Below the pieces are notes generated by a model. The model saw only the letters and a program-made list of their open reading frames with translations, was not told the origin of the DNA and did not search any database. A DNA stretch of 64,000 nt from Actinokineospora enzanensis DSM 44649 (GTDB lineage: Bacteria; Actinomycetota; Actinomycetes; Mycobacteriales; Pseudonocardiaceae): NCBI RefSeq assembly GCF_000374445.1, contig NZ_KB894418.1, positions 1 to 64,000 of the forward strand, read 5' to 3'. A program made the translations under genes and the position numbers. Positions within the stretch are counted from its first letter, which is position 1. Each line of letters opens with the position of its first letter. Shown in pieces: positions 10,674 through 19,050 of the stretch.

Positions 10674-11018
10674 TCAGGCCTGCTCGTTGTAAGCGTCCAG
10701 AACCTCGGACGGGATTCGGCCGCGGTCGGACACCTTCATGCCCTGCTTGCGCGCCCACTCGCGAATCGCCTGGTTCTGCTCGCGGTCGGCGGTCGCGGTG
10801 CGCGGCGGCCTGCCCAGGGTCTTGCCCAGCGGGCGCTTGCGCCCGCCGGAACGCCGCGCGTGCTCGACGAAGTCGCCCAGGATGTCGCGCAGCTTCTCCG
10901 CATTGTCATTGGACAGATCTATCGCGTAGGACGCGCCGTCCAGCCCGAACTCGACGGTCTCCTCGGCCACCGAACCATCGAGATCGTCGACCAACGAAAC
11001 CGTGACCTTCTGCGCCAT
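10674..11018 (-). CDS. lsr2: nucleoid-associated histone-like protein Lsr2
   Basis: A 114-residue Lsr2. The N-terminal oligomerisation domain ([15 protein letters not shown]...) is joined by an Arg/Lys-rich linker to the C-terminal DNA-binding domain ([20 protein letters not shown]), which carries the RGR AT-hook-like motif for AT-rich minor grooves. Lsr2 silences foreign AT-rich DNA, so it is the xenogeneic silencer for accessory inserts like those in this window. The ATG at 11018 has the Shine-Dalgarno GGAGGAGGG; an earlier in-frame start would add 28 residues not seen in the family. It lies downstream of lysS, as in M. tuberculosis. Confidence 0.97.
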   Translation of the reverse strand: MAQKVTVSLVDDLDGSVAEETVEFGLDGASYAIDLSNDNAEKLRDILGDFVEHARRSGGRKRPLGKTLGRPPRTATADREQNQAIREWARKQGMKVSDRGRIPSEVLDAYNEQA

Positions 11019-11184
11019 CTGCGCCCTCCTCCGGCGTGAATGTGCCCTGCCTGCTCGCCTACCGAGTTCCTCAGCACCGTGCGAGAGGTGCTCATCGCTC
11101 ACCAGTGCGCACTGGAGAAATACTGCCCGGGGGCAGGCTAGCGCAAATCCCGCGGATTGCGTTAGTACCGGATACCCGAACGGG

Positions 11185-12693
11185 TCATTCGGGCCGGACG
11201 AGGGGGAACAGGATCGTCTCCCGGATGCCGAGGCCGGTGAGCGCCATCAACAGGCGGTCGATGCCCATTCCCACCCCACCGGTCGGCGGCATTCCGTACT
11301 CAAGCGCGCGCAGAAAGTCCTCATCCAGGCGCATGGCCTCGTCATCACCCGCCGCGCCGTGCCTGGCCTGATCCTCCAGGCGTTCCCGTTCCACCACCGG
11401 GTCGACCAGTTCGGAGTAGCCGGTGGCCAGCTCGAAACCGCGGATGTACAGATCCCACTTTTCCGCCACCCCGGGCACCGACCGGTGCTGCCGGGTCAGC
11501 GGCGAGGTCTCCACCGGGAAATCCCGGACGAAAGTGGGCGCGTGCAGGTGGTCGCCGACCAGGTGCTCCCACAGCTCCTCGACCAGCTTGCCGTGCCCGT
11601 GCTTGGGGTCGACCTCCAGCTCGCGCGCGGCCGCGTGCTTGCGCAGCACCTCCACCGAGGTCTCCGGGGTGACCTCCTCACCGAGCGCGTCGGACAGCGA
11701 CCCGTACATGGTCAGCGCGGTCCAGTCACCGGACACGTCGTACTCGCTGCCGTCGGCCAGGGTGACCACCTGGGTGCCGAACACCGCCTCGGCGGCCTCC
11801 TGCACCAGCTGCCTGGTCGTCACCGCGACGGTGTCGTAGGTGGCGTAGGCCTCGTAGTACTCCAGCATCGCGAACTCGGGCGAATGCGAGGAATCGCTGC
11901 CCTCGTTGCGGAAGTTGCGGTTGATCTCGAAGACCTTCTCCAGCCCGCCGACCACGCACCGCTTGAGGAACAGCTCCGGCGCGATCCGCAGGTACAGGTC
12001 GACGTCCATGGCGTTGGAATGCGTGACGAACGGCCGCGCGGTCGCCCCGCCGTGCATCGTCTGCAGGATCGGCGTCTCGACCTCGATGAAACCGCGCCGG
12101 TGGAAACTGTCCCGCAGCGACCGGACCACACCCGCGCGGTTGCGCACCACATCGCGCGCCTGCCCGCGCACGATCAGGTCGACGTAGCGCTGCCGGATCC
12201 GGGTCTCCTCGCTCAACGCCTTGTGCGCCACCGGCAGCGGCCGCAGCGACTTCGCCGCCATTCGCCACTCGTCGGCCAGGATGGACAGCTCGCCGCGGCG
12301 GGAGGTGATGACCTCACCGGAGACGAAAACGTGGTCGCCGAGGTCGACATCGGACTTCCAGGCCGCCAACGGGTCGGCGCCGACGTTGTTCAGGCTCAGC
12401 ATCGCCTGCAACTCGGTCCCGTCGCCGTCGCGCAGCGTGGCGAAGCAGAGCTTGCCGGTGTTGCGCAGGAACATGACCCGCCCGGTGACCGCGACCTTGA
12501 CGCCGGTGGCGGTGTCCACCGGAAGGTCCGAATAGGTCTCCCGGATCTCGGCGAGGCTGTGCGTGCGCGGCAGTTCCACCGGATAGGGGTCACCGCCCTC
12601 GGCGAGCAGCCGCGCGCGCTTCTCCCGCCGGATACGCATCTGCTCGGGCAGGTCGTCGCCGGTCGTGAGGTCTGTCGGCTGCTCGTCGCTCAT
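11185..12693 (-). CDS. lysS: lysine--tRNA ligase, class II
   Basis: A 502-residue class II lysyl-tRNA synthetase acting in the cytoplasm. It has an N-terminal OB-fold anticodon-binding domain ([23 protein letters not shown] is its core, about residues 75-100), class II motif 2 [11 protein letters not shown] with [14 protein letters not shown], and motif 3 [15 protein letters not shown] near the C-terminus. The start at 12693 (MSDEQPTDL) was chosen over an ATG/GTG 93 nt upstream, which would run into the promoter of the divergent methyltransferase. lsr2 lies 166 nt downstream, as in mycobacteria. Confidence 0.97.
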   Translation of the reverse strand: MSDEQPTDLTTGDDLPEQMRIRREKRARLLAEGGDPYPVELPRTHSLAEIRETYSDLPVDTATGVKVAVTGRVMFLRNTGKLCFATLRDGDGTELQAMLSLNNVGADPLAAWKSDVDLGDHVFVSGEVITSRRGELSILADEWRMAAKSLRPLPVAHKALSEETRIRQRYVDLIVRGQARDVVRNRAGVVRSLRDSFHRRGFIEVETPILQTMHGGATARPFVTHSNAMDVDLYLRIAPELFLKRCVVGGLEKVFEINRNFRNEGSDSSHSPEFAMLEYYEAYATYDTVAVTTRQLVQEAAEAVFGTQVVTLADGSEYDVSGDWTALTMYGSLSDALGEEVTPETSVEVLRKHAAARELEVDPKHGHGKLVEELWEHLVGDHLHAPTFVRDFPVETSPLTRQHRSVPGVAEKWDLYIRGFELATGYSELVDPVVERERLEDQARHGAAGDDEAMRLDEDFLRALEYGMPPTGGVGMGIDRLLMALTGLGIRETILFPLVRPE

Positions 12694-12765
12694 GCGCAAA
12701 GGGTACGGAGACCCGGTAGGGCGCCCCAAACCAGTATCCGCCGCGGACATGGATACCGTTGAATC

Positions 12766-13503
12766 ATGCAACAGCCGGAGATGCACGCCAGGCGAGCAAG
12801 TTCATTCGGAAGCAACGCCGTCGCCTATGCCCGGCACCGCCCCGGATACGCCGAGGCCGCGGTCGAATGGGCCCTGGGCGACCGTGCCCGCGTCCTCGAC
12901 CTGGCGGCGGGCACCGGCCAGCTCACCCAGACCCTGCTCTCCTTCGGCTTGGAGGTCACCGCGGTCGAACCGGACGAGGCCATGCGCACGGAACTGTCCC
13001 GCCGCTTACCGGACGTCCCGGCCCTCGCGGGCCGCGCCGAGGAGATCCCGGTCCCGGACGCCTCGTTCGACGCGGTTCTCACGGGCCAGGCTTTTCACTG
13101 GTTCAACAACCCGACAGCGCTGAACGAGATCGTCCGCGTCCTGCGCCCCGGCGGCGTCTTCGGTGCCCTGTGGAACAGCGACGACCTGAACGTCCCGTGG
13201 GTCGCGGAACTGTCCAACATGCTGACGACGAGCGCGAGCGGCGGCGAAGAGGAACACGTGCCGCGGCATGAACTGCTGAGCGAGCCGGAGGAAGCCAAGT
13301 TCCACCACGTGCAGCGCCGGACGGTGGAGTCGATGCTGGCCACCATCGGCACCCAGTCGAGCATGATCGTGATCGACGCGGCCGAGCGCACCCGCCTGTT
13401 CGACCGCATCCGCACGTATCTGTGGTCCCGCCCGGAGACTTCCCAGGGCGAGTTCGACCGCCCCCTGATCACGGTGGCAATCCGCGCCTACAAGGCAGGC
13501 TGA
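12766..13503 (+). CDS. class I SAM-dependent methyltransferase (UbiE/methyltransferase-11 type)
   Basis: A 245-residue protein with motif [14 protein letters not shown] (about residues 43-55), an acidic residue ending strand 2 ([10 protein letters not shown]), post-I region [15 protein letters not shown] and the motif [14 protein letters not shown]. These are typical of small-molecule methyltransferases. The substrate is unknown. It is divergent from lysS with about 70 nt between starts, and is the last gene before the first CRISPR array. No partner gene suggests a pathway. Confidence 0.9.
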   Translation: MQQPEMHARRASSFGSNAVAYARHRPGYAEAAVEWALGDRARVLDLAAGTGQLTQTLLSFGLEVTAVEPDEAMRTELSRRLPDVPALAGRAEEIPVPDASFDAVLTGQAFHWFNNPTALNEIVRVLRPGGVFGALWNSDDLNVPWVAELSNMLTTSASGGEEEHVPRHELLSEPEEAKFHHVQRRTVESMLATIGTQSSMIVIDAAERTRLFDRIRTYLWSRPETSQGEFDRPLITVAIRAYKAG

Positions 13504-13719
13504 CCCGCCCGGAACTACACCCGGCTGGGCGACAGAAGTTATCCACAGGCAAGATCCACAACCCGCTTTCCAAGATCCACTGACGCCCCCGCCCGGTAGA
13601 ATGGCCGAGGGGGATCCCCCTGGGAGCGGTGGGCTTTGTTGGGGGGCCGGGTGGGGGCGAACAGGGATGATCGGCTTCGCCGAACCGGCTGGCCGACTCA
13701 TGCGACAGCTGAGTGAAGT
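13504..13719. other. intergenic region upstream of the first CRISPR leader
   Basis: No gene seen. It contains one perfect DnaA-box sequence TTATCCACA at 13539-13547 and two copies of AAGATCCAC at 13551-13559 and 13574-13582. Further on there is a palindromic GGGGATCCCC near 13610. None of these has an evident function here; an isolated DnaA box is not an origin. Confidence 0.4.
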
Positions 13720-13765
13720 GAACGAAAACTGGTCATACCCGGTATAACGTCGCAGGTCAGCAAGG
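13720..13765 (+). promoter_or_regulatory. leader of CRISPR array 1
   Basis: The 46 nt before the first repeat hold GAACGAAAAC (13720-13729), then 36 nt ending in CAGGTCAGCAAGG. The second array has the same 10-mer at the same 36-nt distance and a CAGGTCAACAAG end; 34 of 46 positions agree by eye. TATAAC at 13743-13748 could be a -10 element for pre-crRNA transcription. Leader position at the well-conserved repeat end agrees with rightward transcription. Confidence 0.75.
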
Positions 13766-14152
13766 GTGCTCCCCGCGCACGCGGGGATGGTCCGGCGTTC
13801 ACCCTCGCCGTGCTGTCCGGGGCCCAGTGCTCCCCGCGCACGCGGGGATGGTCCTGTGCGTCGGCGCCTGGTGAGTCGGGATGGTGTGTGCTCCCCGCGC
13901 ACGCGGGGATGGTCCGTGCCGCGCGTGGACGTCGCCGATGTGGCGAACGTGCTCCCCGCGCACGCGGGGATGGCCCGCTGTGGCGATGCGTGCCTGAAGC
14001 TCTCTCCCCGTGCTCCCCGCAGGCGCGGGGATGGTCCCTGGTGCAGATTGAAGGTGACGTAGTCGACGGCATGTTCCCCGCACAAGCGGGGAGGGTCCTC
14101 CCGTCAGCGCCGACGGGATCCGCTCGTCTGAGCACTCCCCGCGCGGGGATAG
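13766..14152 (+). CRISPR. CRISPR array 1, type I-E-like repeats, seven repeats and six spacers
   Basis: Repeats of 28 nt start at 13766, 13827, 13888, 13949, 14010, 14071 and about 14132, with an exact 61-nt period and 33-nt spacers. The core CCCCGCGCACGCGGGG forms a hairpin, and the outer bases GTGCT and GATGGTCC resemble type I-E repeats. The first three repeats are identical, the fourth has one change, the fifth two adjacent changes, the sixth several, and the seventh is truncated inside the stem. This decay marks the trailer end on the right. The six spacers are distinct. No cas gene lies in the window, so processing would depend on a Cas system elsewhere or the array is a relic. Confidence 0.97.
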
Positions 14153-14314
14153 AAGTGCTGCCAGCCGCGAAGCGCGGGCTTCCACATTCACGAGATGTTC
14201 CTTGCTTTGACCGCAGCGCGGTTACACCAGCGGCCCGCAGATGCTCCAATGGCCGCGAATACCCGCCGCGCAAAAGCAGTCCAGTGGGCGACTGCGGCCG
14301 GGCATCGGTTGCCG
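14153..14314. other. intergenic region after CRISPR array 1
   Basis: About 160 nt between the degenerate last repeat and the end of coaX, which faces the array. I see no gene, repeat or clear terminator in it. Confidence 0.4.
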
Positions 14315-15091
14315 TCAGCGGCTATTGCGCTCGAACACCAGTCGCAGTCCCAGCAGGGTCAGATCCGGCCGATGATGCTCGATCGACTCCGCCTCCTCCA
14401 CCACGATCGGCGCCAGTCCCCCGGTAGCGATCACCGCCACGGGCCCGCCATGCCCGGTCCGCGCCAGTTCCCGCGAGATCCGCGCGACGAGCCCATCCAC
14501 CTGCCCCGCGAACCCGAACATGATCCCCGACTGCAAGCACTCGACCGTGTTCTTCCCGATCACCGACCGCGGCCGCACCATCTCCACCTTGCGCAACGCC
14601 GCCGCCCGCGCGGCCAGGGCGTCCACCGAGATCTCGATACCCGGCATGAACACCCCGCCCAGGAACTCTCCCTTGGCGGAAATCACGTCGATGTTGGTCG
14701 AAGTCCCGAAGTCGACCACCACACATGCCGTGCTGAACAGGTGGTGCGCGGCCAGCGTATTGATGATCCGGTCCGCCCCCACTTCCTTCGGGTTGTCCAC
14801 CAACAACGGCACCCCGGTCCGCACGCCAGGCTCCACGATCACCCGGTGCACGCGCGGGTAGTACCGCCCCAGCATCACCCGCAGTTCCCGCAGGACGGCC
14901 GGAACTGTCGACAGGGCCGCGATTCCGTCGATCCGGTCCGCGTCCGCGCCGATCAGGCCGCGCATGGTCAGCGCCAGTTCATCCGCTGTCATGCGGGCGT
15001 CGGTGCGCATTCGCCAGTCGCGGCGGAGTTCGCCGTTGTCGAATAGGCCCAGGGCGATGTTGGTGTTGCCGATGTCGATGGCGAGCAGCAC
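14315..15091 (-). CDS. coaX: type III pantothenate kinase CoaX
   Basis: A 258-residue ASKHA-fold kinase that phosphorylates pantothenate, the first step of CoA synthesis. The N-terminus LLAIDIGNTNIALGLFD carries the phosphate-binding DIGNTN motif. VEVGADR-like NPKEVGADRIINTLAA, VVVDFGTSTNIDVI and GGVFMPGIEIS are the expected downstream motifs. The GTG at 15091 was chosen; it lies 2 nt after the panD stop, giving TGAGCGTG-type coupling. It ends the panC-panD-coaX operon, in the same order as in M. tuberculosis. Confidence 0.95.
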   Translation of the reverse strand: MLLAIDIGNTNIALGLFDNGELRRDWRMRTDARMTADELALTMRGLIGADADRIDGIAALSTVPAVLRELRVMLGRYYPRVHRVIVEPGVRTGVPLLVDNPKEVGADRIINTLAAHHLFSTACVVVDFGTSTNIDVISAKGEFLGGVFMPGIEISVDALAARAAALRKVEMVRPRSVIGKNTVECLQSGIMFGFAGQVDGLVARISRELARTGHGGPVAVIATGGLAPIVVEEAESIEHHRPDLTLLGLRLVFERNSR

Positions 15092-15093
15092 GC

Positions 15094-15567
15094 TCAGCGA
15101 CCCTCGTGGGCGAGGAGGGCGTCCAGCTTGGCGGCGTCGGCGGTCTCCGCGGGGGATTCCAGGACGGCGCCGCTGAGCAGGCCGGAGTCCTCGGGGGCGT
15201 GCGCGGCGTGGGTGCCGCGGTGGACGACGCGGTTGTCCGCGTCCACGAACACGACGCGCGGCTGGTAGGCGGCGGCCTCGGTGGTGTCCATCTGGCCGTA
15301 GGCGATCAGGATGACCAGGTCGCCGGGGTGCACCAGGTGCGCGGCGGCGCCGTTGATGCCGATCACGCCGCTGCCCCGCGGGCCCTCGATCACGTAGGTC
15401 TCCAGGCGGGCGCCGTTGGACACGTCCACGATCGCGACCTGCTCGCCGGGCAGCAGGTCGGCGGCGTCCAGCAGGTCGGCGTCGATGGTCACCGAGCCGA
15501 CGTAGTGCAGGTCGGCCTGGGTGACGGTGGCCCGGTGGATCTTCGACTTGAGCATGGTGCGCAACAT
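15094..15567 (-). CDS. panD: aspartate 1-decarboxylase PanD
   Basis: A 157-residue pyruvoyl enzyme precursor that makes beta-alanine from aspartate for pantothenate. [16 protein letters not shown] and [12 protein letters not shown] are family hallmarks; self-cleavage is expected at Gly24-Ser25, leaving the pyruvoyl group on the new N-terminus. [21 protein letters not shown] is also conserved. The C-terminal tail of about 35 residues after the core is longer than in E. coli, as in other actinobacteria. It lies between panC and coaX. Confidence 0.96.
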   Translation of the reverse strand: MLRTMLKSKIHRATVTQADLHYVGSVTIDADLLDAADLLPGEQVAIVDVSNGARLETYVIEGPRGSGVIGINGAAAHLVHPGDLVILIAYGQMDTTEAAAYQPRVVFVDADNRVVHRGTHAAHAPEDSGLLSGAVLESPAETADAAKLDALLAHEGR

Positions 15568-15582
15568 CGGCTGGACCTTTCG

Positions 15583-16470
15583 CTAACCGCGCTCGCCGAG
15601 GGCGGGTGCGCCCAGCAGCACGGGGACGTTGTCGATCAGGCGGGTGGCGCCGAGCTTGGCGGCGACCAGCAGCCTGGCCTCGCCCCGGTCGGGGGCGGGG
15701 CCGAGGTCGGGACCCCGCAGCGCGAGGTAGTCGAGCGCGAGCGCGGGGGTGCCGTCGAGCACCTTCCGCGCGGCGGCGAGCACGGCGTCGGCACCGTCCA
15801 GGCCCGCGTGGGCGCCCGCGGTCAACGCGGCGGACAGGGCGACGGCGGCGACGCGCTGGTCCGCGTCCAGAAAGACGTTGCGGGAAGAGCGGGCCAGGCC
15901 GTCGCGTTCGCGGACGGTGGGGATGCCGATGACGTGCGGTTCCATATCCAGGTCGCGCACCATCTGCTTGATGAGGACCAACTGCTGGTAGTCCTTCTCG
16001 CCGAAGAGCGCGTAATCCGGGCGCACGATGTTGAACAGCTTGGCCACCACGGTCAGCACGCCCGCGAAGTGGCCAGGCCGGGACGCACCCTCCAGCTCGT
16101 CGCCCAGCGGTCCGGGGTGGACGGTCACCTGGGCGCCCGGCGGATACAGCGCCTCGCGCTCCGGGGTGAACACCAGCTCCACCCGCTCCGCCTCGCACAC
16201 GGCCAGGTCGTCCTCGATCGGACGCGGGTAGCGCTCGAAGTCCTCGCCGGGGGCGAACTGCAACGGGTTGACGAAGATCGAGGCCACCAGCACCGTGTTC
16301 GGGATCCGCCGAGCGCGGCTGAGCAGCTCCCGGTGCCCGTCGTGCAGGGCGCCCATGGTGGGCACGAAGGCGATCTTGCGGCCGGTCGCGCGTAGCGCCC
16401 GGGTGATCTTGCCGAGCTCCTCCGGCGAGCTGTGCCGGTGCAGGTTCCCGGCGGTGAAGCGGGGTGTCAC
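15583..16470 (-). CDS. panC: pantothenate synthetase PanC
   Basis: A 295-residue ATP-dependent ligase that joins pantoate and beta-alanine. Visible motifs are FVPTMGALHDGH (HIGH-like), FVNPLQF, FGEKDYQQL and the KMSKS-region equivalent LARSSRN, with family-typical length. It starts with GTG at 16470 in a GTGA overlap with the stop of the upstream dehydrogenase-like gene (16467-16470). panD follows 15 nt downstream. Confidence 0.96.
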   Translation of the reverse strand: MTPRFTAGNLHRHSSPEELGKITRALRATGRKIAFVPTMGALHDGHRELLSRARRIPNTVLVASIFVNPLQFAPGEDFERYPRPIEDDLAVCEAERVELVFTPEREALYPPGAQVTVHPGPLGDELEGASRPGHFAGVLTVVAKLFNIVRPDYALFGEKDYQQLVLIKQMVRDLDMEPHVIGIPTVRERDGLARSSRNVFLDADQRVAAVALSAALTAGAHAGLDGADAVLAAARKVLDGTPALALDYLALRGPDLGPAPDRGEARLLVAAKLGATRLIDNVPVLLGAPALGERG

Positions 16471-17387
16471 GAGTTCTCTCCTTCGGACCGGTCGCCCGCG
16501 GAACTGTCGCGGTCGATGGCCGCGACCACGTCGGGCGCCAGGTCGGCGCGCAGCAGACCGGAGTCGACCGCGCGGTGGACGGTGCGCGTGGCCAGCGCGC
16601 GGTAGGCGGGCAGCATGTCCGGGGCGTGCTCGGCGAGCACGCCCACATGCCGGGCGACGGTCCCCGCGTCACCGCGGGCGACCGGGCCGGTGAGCGCGCG
16701 GTCGCCGTGCCGCAGCGCGTTGTCCAGGGCGGCCGACAGCAGCGGGCCGAGCAGTCGCTCCGGGGTGCCGACCCCGGCCCGGTGCAGCAGGTCGGCGCAC
16801 TCGCCGACCAGGGTGACCAGGTGGTTCGCACCGTGCGCGAGGGCGGTGTGGTAGAGCGGGCGGGCCGCGGCGGGTACCCGGACCGGCTCCGCGCCCATCT
16901 CCACGACCAGCGCCTCGGCCACGTTCCAGGCGACCTCGTCGCCGTCGTCGGCGGTGATGCCGAAGCTGCACGCGGCGATCCGCTGGAGGTCCTCGGCGCG
17001 GCCGGTGAACGTCATCACCGGGTGCAGCGCCAGGCCGAGCGCGCCGTGCTCGGCGGCAGGCGCGAGGACGCCGACGCCGTGCGCGCCGCAGGTGTGCACC
17101 ACGATCTGCCCGGCCCGCAGCGCACCGGCGGCGGCCAGCCCGCGGACCATGCCGGGCAGCGCGTCGTCGGGCACGGCCAGCAGCACCAGGTCGGCGGCCG
17201 CGGCAACCTCGTCCGGCGGACGGATGGCGGCGTCCGGCAGCAGGTTCTCGGCGCGGCGCAGCGATTCGCGGGACACCGCGGACACGGCCGTGACGGTGTG
17301 CCCGGCGCGGGCCAGTGCGGCGCCCAGCACGGCACCCACCCGGCCCGCGGACACGACCCCGACCGACAGCCGCGCGGGACGGCTCAC
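16467..17387 (-). CDS. Rossmann-fold/DUF2520 protein of the pantothenate operon
   Basis: A 306-residue protein with an N-terminal Rossmann dinucleotide-binding motif (VGVVSAGRVGAVLGAAL) and a C-terminal helical DUF2520 domain containing LYHTALAHGANHLVTL. The family resembles 6-phosphogluconate and ketopantoate dehydrogenases. Its fixed place just upstream of panC, with GTGA overlap, matches Rv3603c of M. tuberculosis and suggests a role in pantothenate metabolism, possibly ketopantoate reduction. That reaction is inference: the protein lacks the usual PanE sequence and no panE is seen here. The start is the GTG at 17387. Confidence 0.88.
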   Translation of the reverse strand: MSRPARLSVGVVSAGRVGAVLGAALARAGHTVTAVSAVSRESLRRAENLLPDAAIRPPDEVAAAADLVLLAVPDDALPGMVRGLAAAGALRAGQIVVHTCGAHGVGVLAPAAEHGALGLALHPVMTFTGRAEDLQRIAACSFGITADDGDEVAWNVAEALVVEMGAEPVRVPAAARPLYHTALAHGANHLVTLVGECADLLHRAGVGTPERLLGPLLSAALDNALRHGDRALTGPVARGDAGTVARHVGVLAEHAPDMLPAYRALATRTVHRAVDSGLLRADLAPDVVAAIDRDSSAGDRSEGENS

Positions 17388-17532
17388 GAGGGGTTCCCGA
17401 CGATCGGAACCATGGCGTCAAGCTCCCTAGTTTCGTTCCAGGCCCGCATCGGCGCGGGTACCGGACGACGCCGCGAGAGTAGCTGTCCGCACACGCGCGA
17501 GTGCCCTCCGGGTGACCAGCTTCACCGGCGGT

Positions 17533-18696
17533 TCACGCCACACCGGGCAACCGCCGCGCGGCCGTGACCGCCCGCCTGCGGGTCTCCCGGACGACCTCGA
17601 TCAACCGCGCCTCCCGCTCGGGCGCGTCGGACCCGGCCGTGCCGCCCGCCATGGAGTGCCAGAGGAACGCCAACTCGCTCACCGCCGCCTGGTAGTCGCC
17701 GACCGCGCGCGCCGCGTCCTTGCCGGACTGGGCCCGCACCCGCTTCCGCCACCGCCGCCTGCCTGCCAGACTACCCAGCAAGTCCACTTCGGACACCACG
17801 ATCCAGTTCGCCTCGACCATCGCGGGCAACGCGTCGGCCACCACCCGCTGCTCACGTTTGCGGTGCCAGTGCAGGAAGTACACGACAGCACCGAAAACCG
17901 GCACCATGACCAGGAAGTACACGGTCAGGAAGGTCGACGCGGTGCCCAGCGTGGCGGCACCGTTCCACAGGGCGTGCAGCACGACCGCACCCAAATAACC
18001 GGCGAGCGGCGCGATGATCCGCGTGCGTTTGAGGTTGGCGCGGGCGGCGATGCCGATCCCGATGCCGGTCATCGCCGTGAAGAGCGGGTGGGTGAATGGG
18101 GAGAGGACGCCACGCAGGATGAACGCGGCCAGGACGCCCGGGGAGGTGCTGTTGCCGAACCCGTACTCGGCGAACGCGCGGCCGAAGTAGTAGATGTTCT
18201 CGGTGAAGGCGAACCCGGCGGCGACCAGTCCGGCGTAGACGATGCCGTCGACCACGCCGTCGAACTCGTTGCGCAGGAACAACAGGATCCCGAGGACGAA
18301 CGCGCCCTTGAGCGCCTCCTCGAACAGCGGTGCCGAGACGATAGCGCTGATCTTGTCGCCATTGCCCTTGCCGAGCAGGAGATCCCCGACGGCCTCGGCG
18401 GTGTTGTTGATCAGGAGCGCGGTGATCGCCGCCACACAGGCGCCCCAGCCGAACGCCAGCCAGAGCAGCCGGGCCGGTTCGGGCTCCCACCGGTCGACCC
18501 AGAGGAACGCGGCGACGACCGGGCCGACCGGGAGGAGCGCGGAGGCGACCCCGACCAGCTCGGCGACCAGCCCGACCCGGGCGGTGCTCAGGGCGAGCAG
18601 GGTCAGGCCACAGGCCGCGATCACGACCAACCCGAGGACGGGGAGCAGCACGGTCAACCTGCGCGGCCGGTGCCGGAGCGGGGATGATTCGGACAC
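17533..18696 (-). CDS. PrsW-family intramembrane glutamic protease
   Basis: A 387-residue membrane protein with about eight hydrophobic helices. The family motifs are in order: APLFEEALKG (EExxK-type, catalytic Glu pair), GFAFTENIYYFG (Glu), HPLFTAMTG (His) and HALWNGAA (His). A cytoplasmic Arg-rich tail of about 110 residues follows the last helix. Characterised PrsW cleaves anti-sigma factors at the membrane; the substrate here is unknown and no sigma or anti-sigma gene is in the window. It lies between the pan operon and CRISPR array 2, read in the same direction as the pan genes. Confidence 0.9.
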   Translation of the reverse strand: MSESSPLRHRPRRLTVLLPVLGLVVIAACGLTLLALSTARVGLVAELVGVASALLPVGPVVAAFLWVDRWEPEPARLLWLAFGWGACVAAITALLINNTAEAVGDLLLGKGNGDKISAIVSAPLFEEALKGAFVLGILLFLRNEFDGVVDGIVYAGLVAAGFAFTENIYYFGRAFAEYGFGNSTSPGVLAAFILRGVLSPFTHPLFTAMTGIGIGIAARANLKRTRIIAPLAGYLGAVVLHALWNGAATLGTASTFLTVYFLVMVPVFGAVVYFLHWHRKREQRVVADALPAMVEANWIVVSEVDLLGSLAGRRRWRKRVRAQSGKDAARAVGDYQAAVSELAFLWHSMAGGTAGSDAPEREARLIEVVRETRRRAVTAARRLPGVA

Positions 18697-18791
18697 GGAT
18701 AGTGATCCTAGGGCGCACCCCGGACACCGCCAGACCGATCACACAATCAACCCCTGGGCAGCCGCATCGGAGACCGGCCAGGGCGCGGGGC

Positions 18792-19002
18792 GAAGCATCC
18801 CCACTTGTGTGGGGAAACGTCTGGGCAATCAGCAAGTCGAAAACAGTTTGGGGAGCACCCCGCGTGCGCGGGAACGAGGTCACCGATGGTGTCCTGCCCA
18901 GGAACGTGCGCGGGAACATCCCCGCGTACGCGGGGAGGAGCGGAAGTGTCGATCTCGGGATGATCGACGAAGGGGGTGCATCCCCGCGTGCGCGGGGAGG
19001 AG
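18792..19002 (-). CRISPR. CRISPR array 2, decayed, inverted relative to array 1, four repeats
   Basis: Four repeat remnants lie near 18792-18819, 18852-18878, 18913-18940 and 18975-19002, with a 60-62-nt period matching array 1. They are the reverse complement of the array 1 repeat: the right-most copy shares 21 consecutive core bases (18979-18999). Decay rises to the left, so the leader lies on the right and transcription would be leftward. The left-most copy keeps only the stem pattern (CCCCACTTGTGTGGGG). The three spacers are about 33-34 nt. Confidence 0.85.
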
Positions 19003-19048
19003 GCTTGTTGACCTGGGGCGTTGGGGCGGGTGTGCCGCGTTTTCGTTC
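19003..19048 (-). promoter_or_regulatory. leader of CRISPR array 2
   Basis: On the minus strand GAACGAAAAC (19048-19039) is followed by exactly 36 nt ending CAGGTCAACAAG before the first repeat. Array 1 has the same 10-mer at the same distance. Unlike leader 1 there is no TATAAC, so transcription may be lost. The leader abuts the stop codon of the DUF6779 gene (19051). Confidence 0.75.
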
Positions 19049-19050
19049 GG

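Noticed and set aside
13539-13547. Replication origin at the DnaA box
   Set aside because: A single box without dnaA, dnaN or an AT-rich unwinding region is not an origin.
16467-17387. Calling the DUF2520 gene panE (ketopantoate reductase)
   Set aside because: The N-terminal fold agrees but the catalytic pattern of PanE could not be recognised; only context supports the role.
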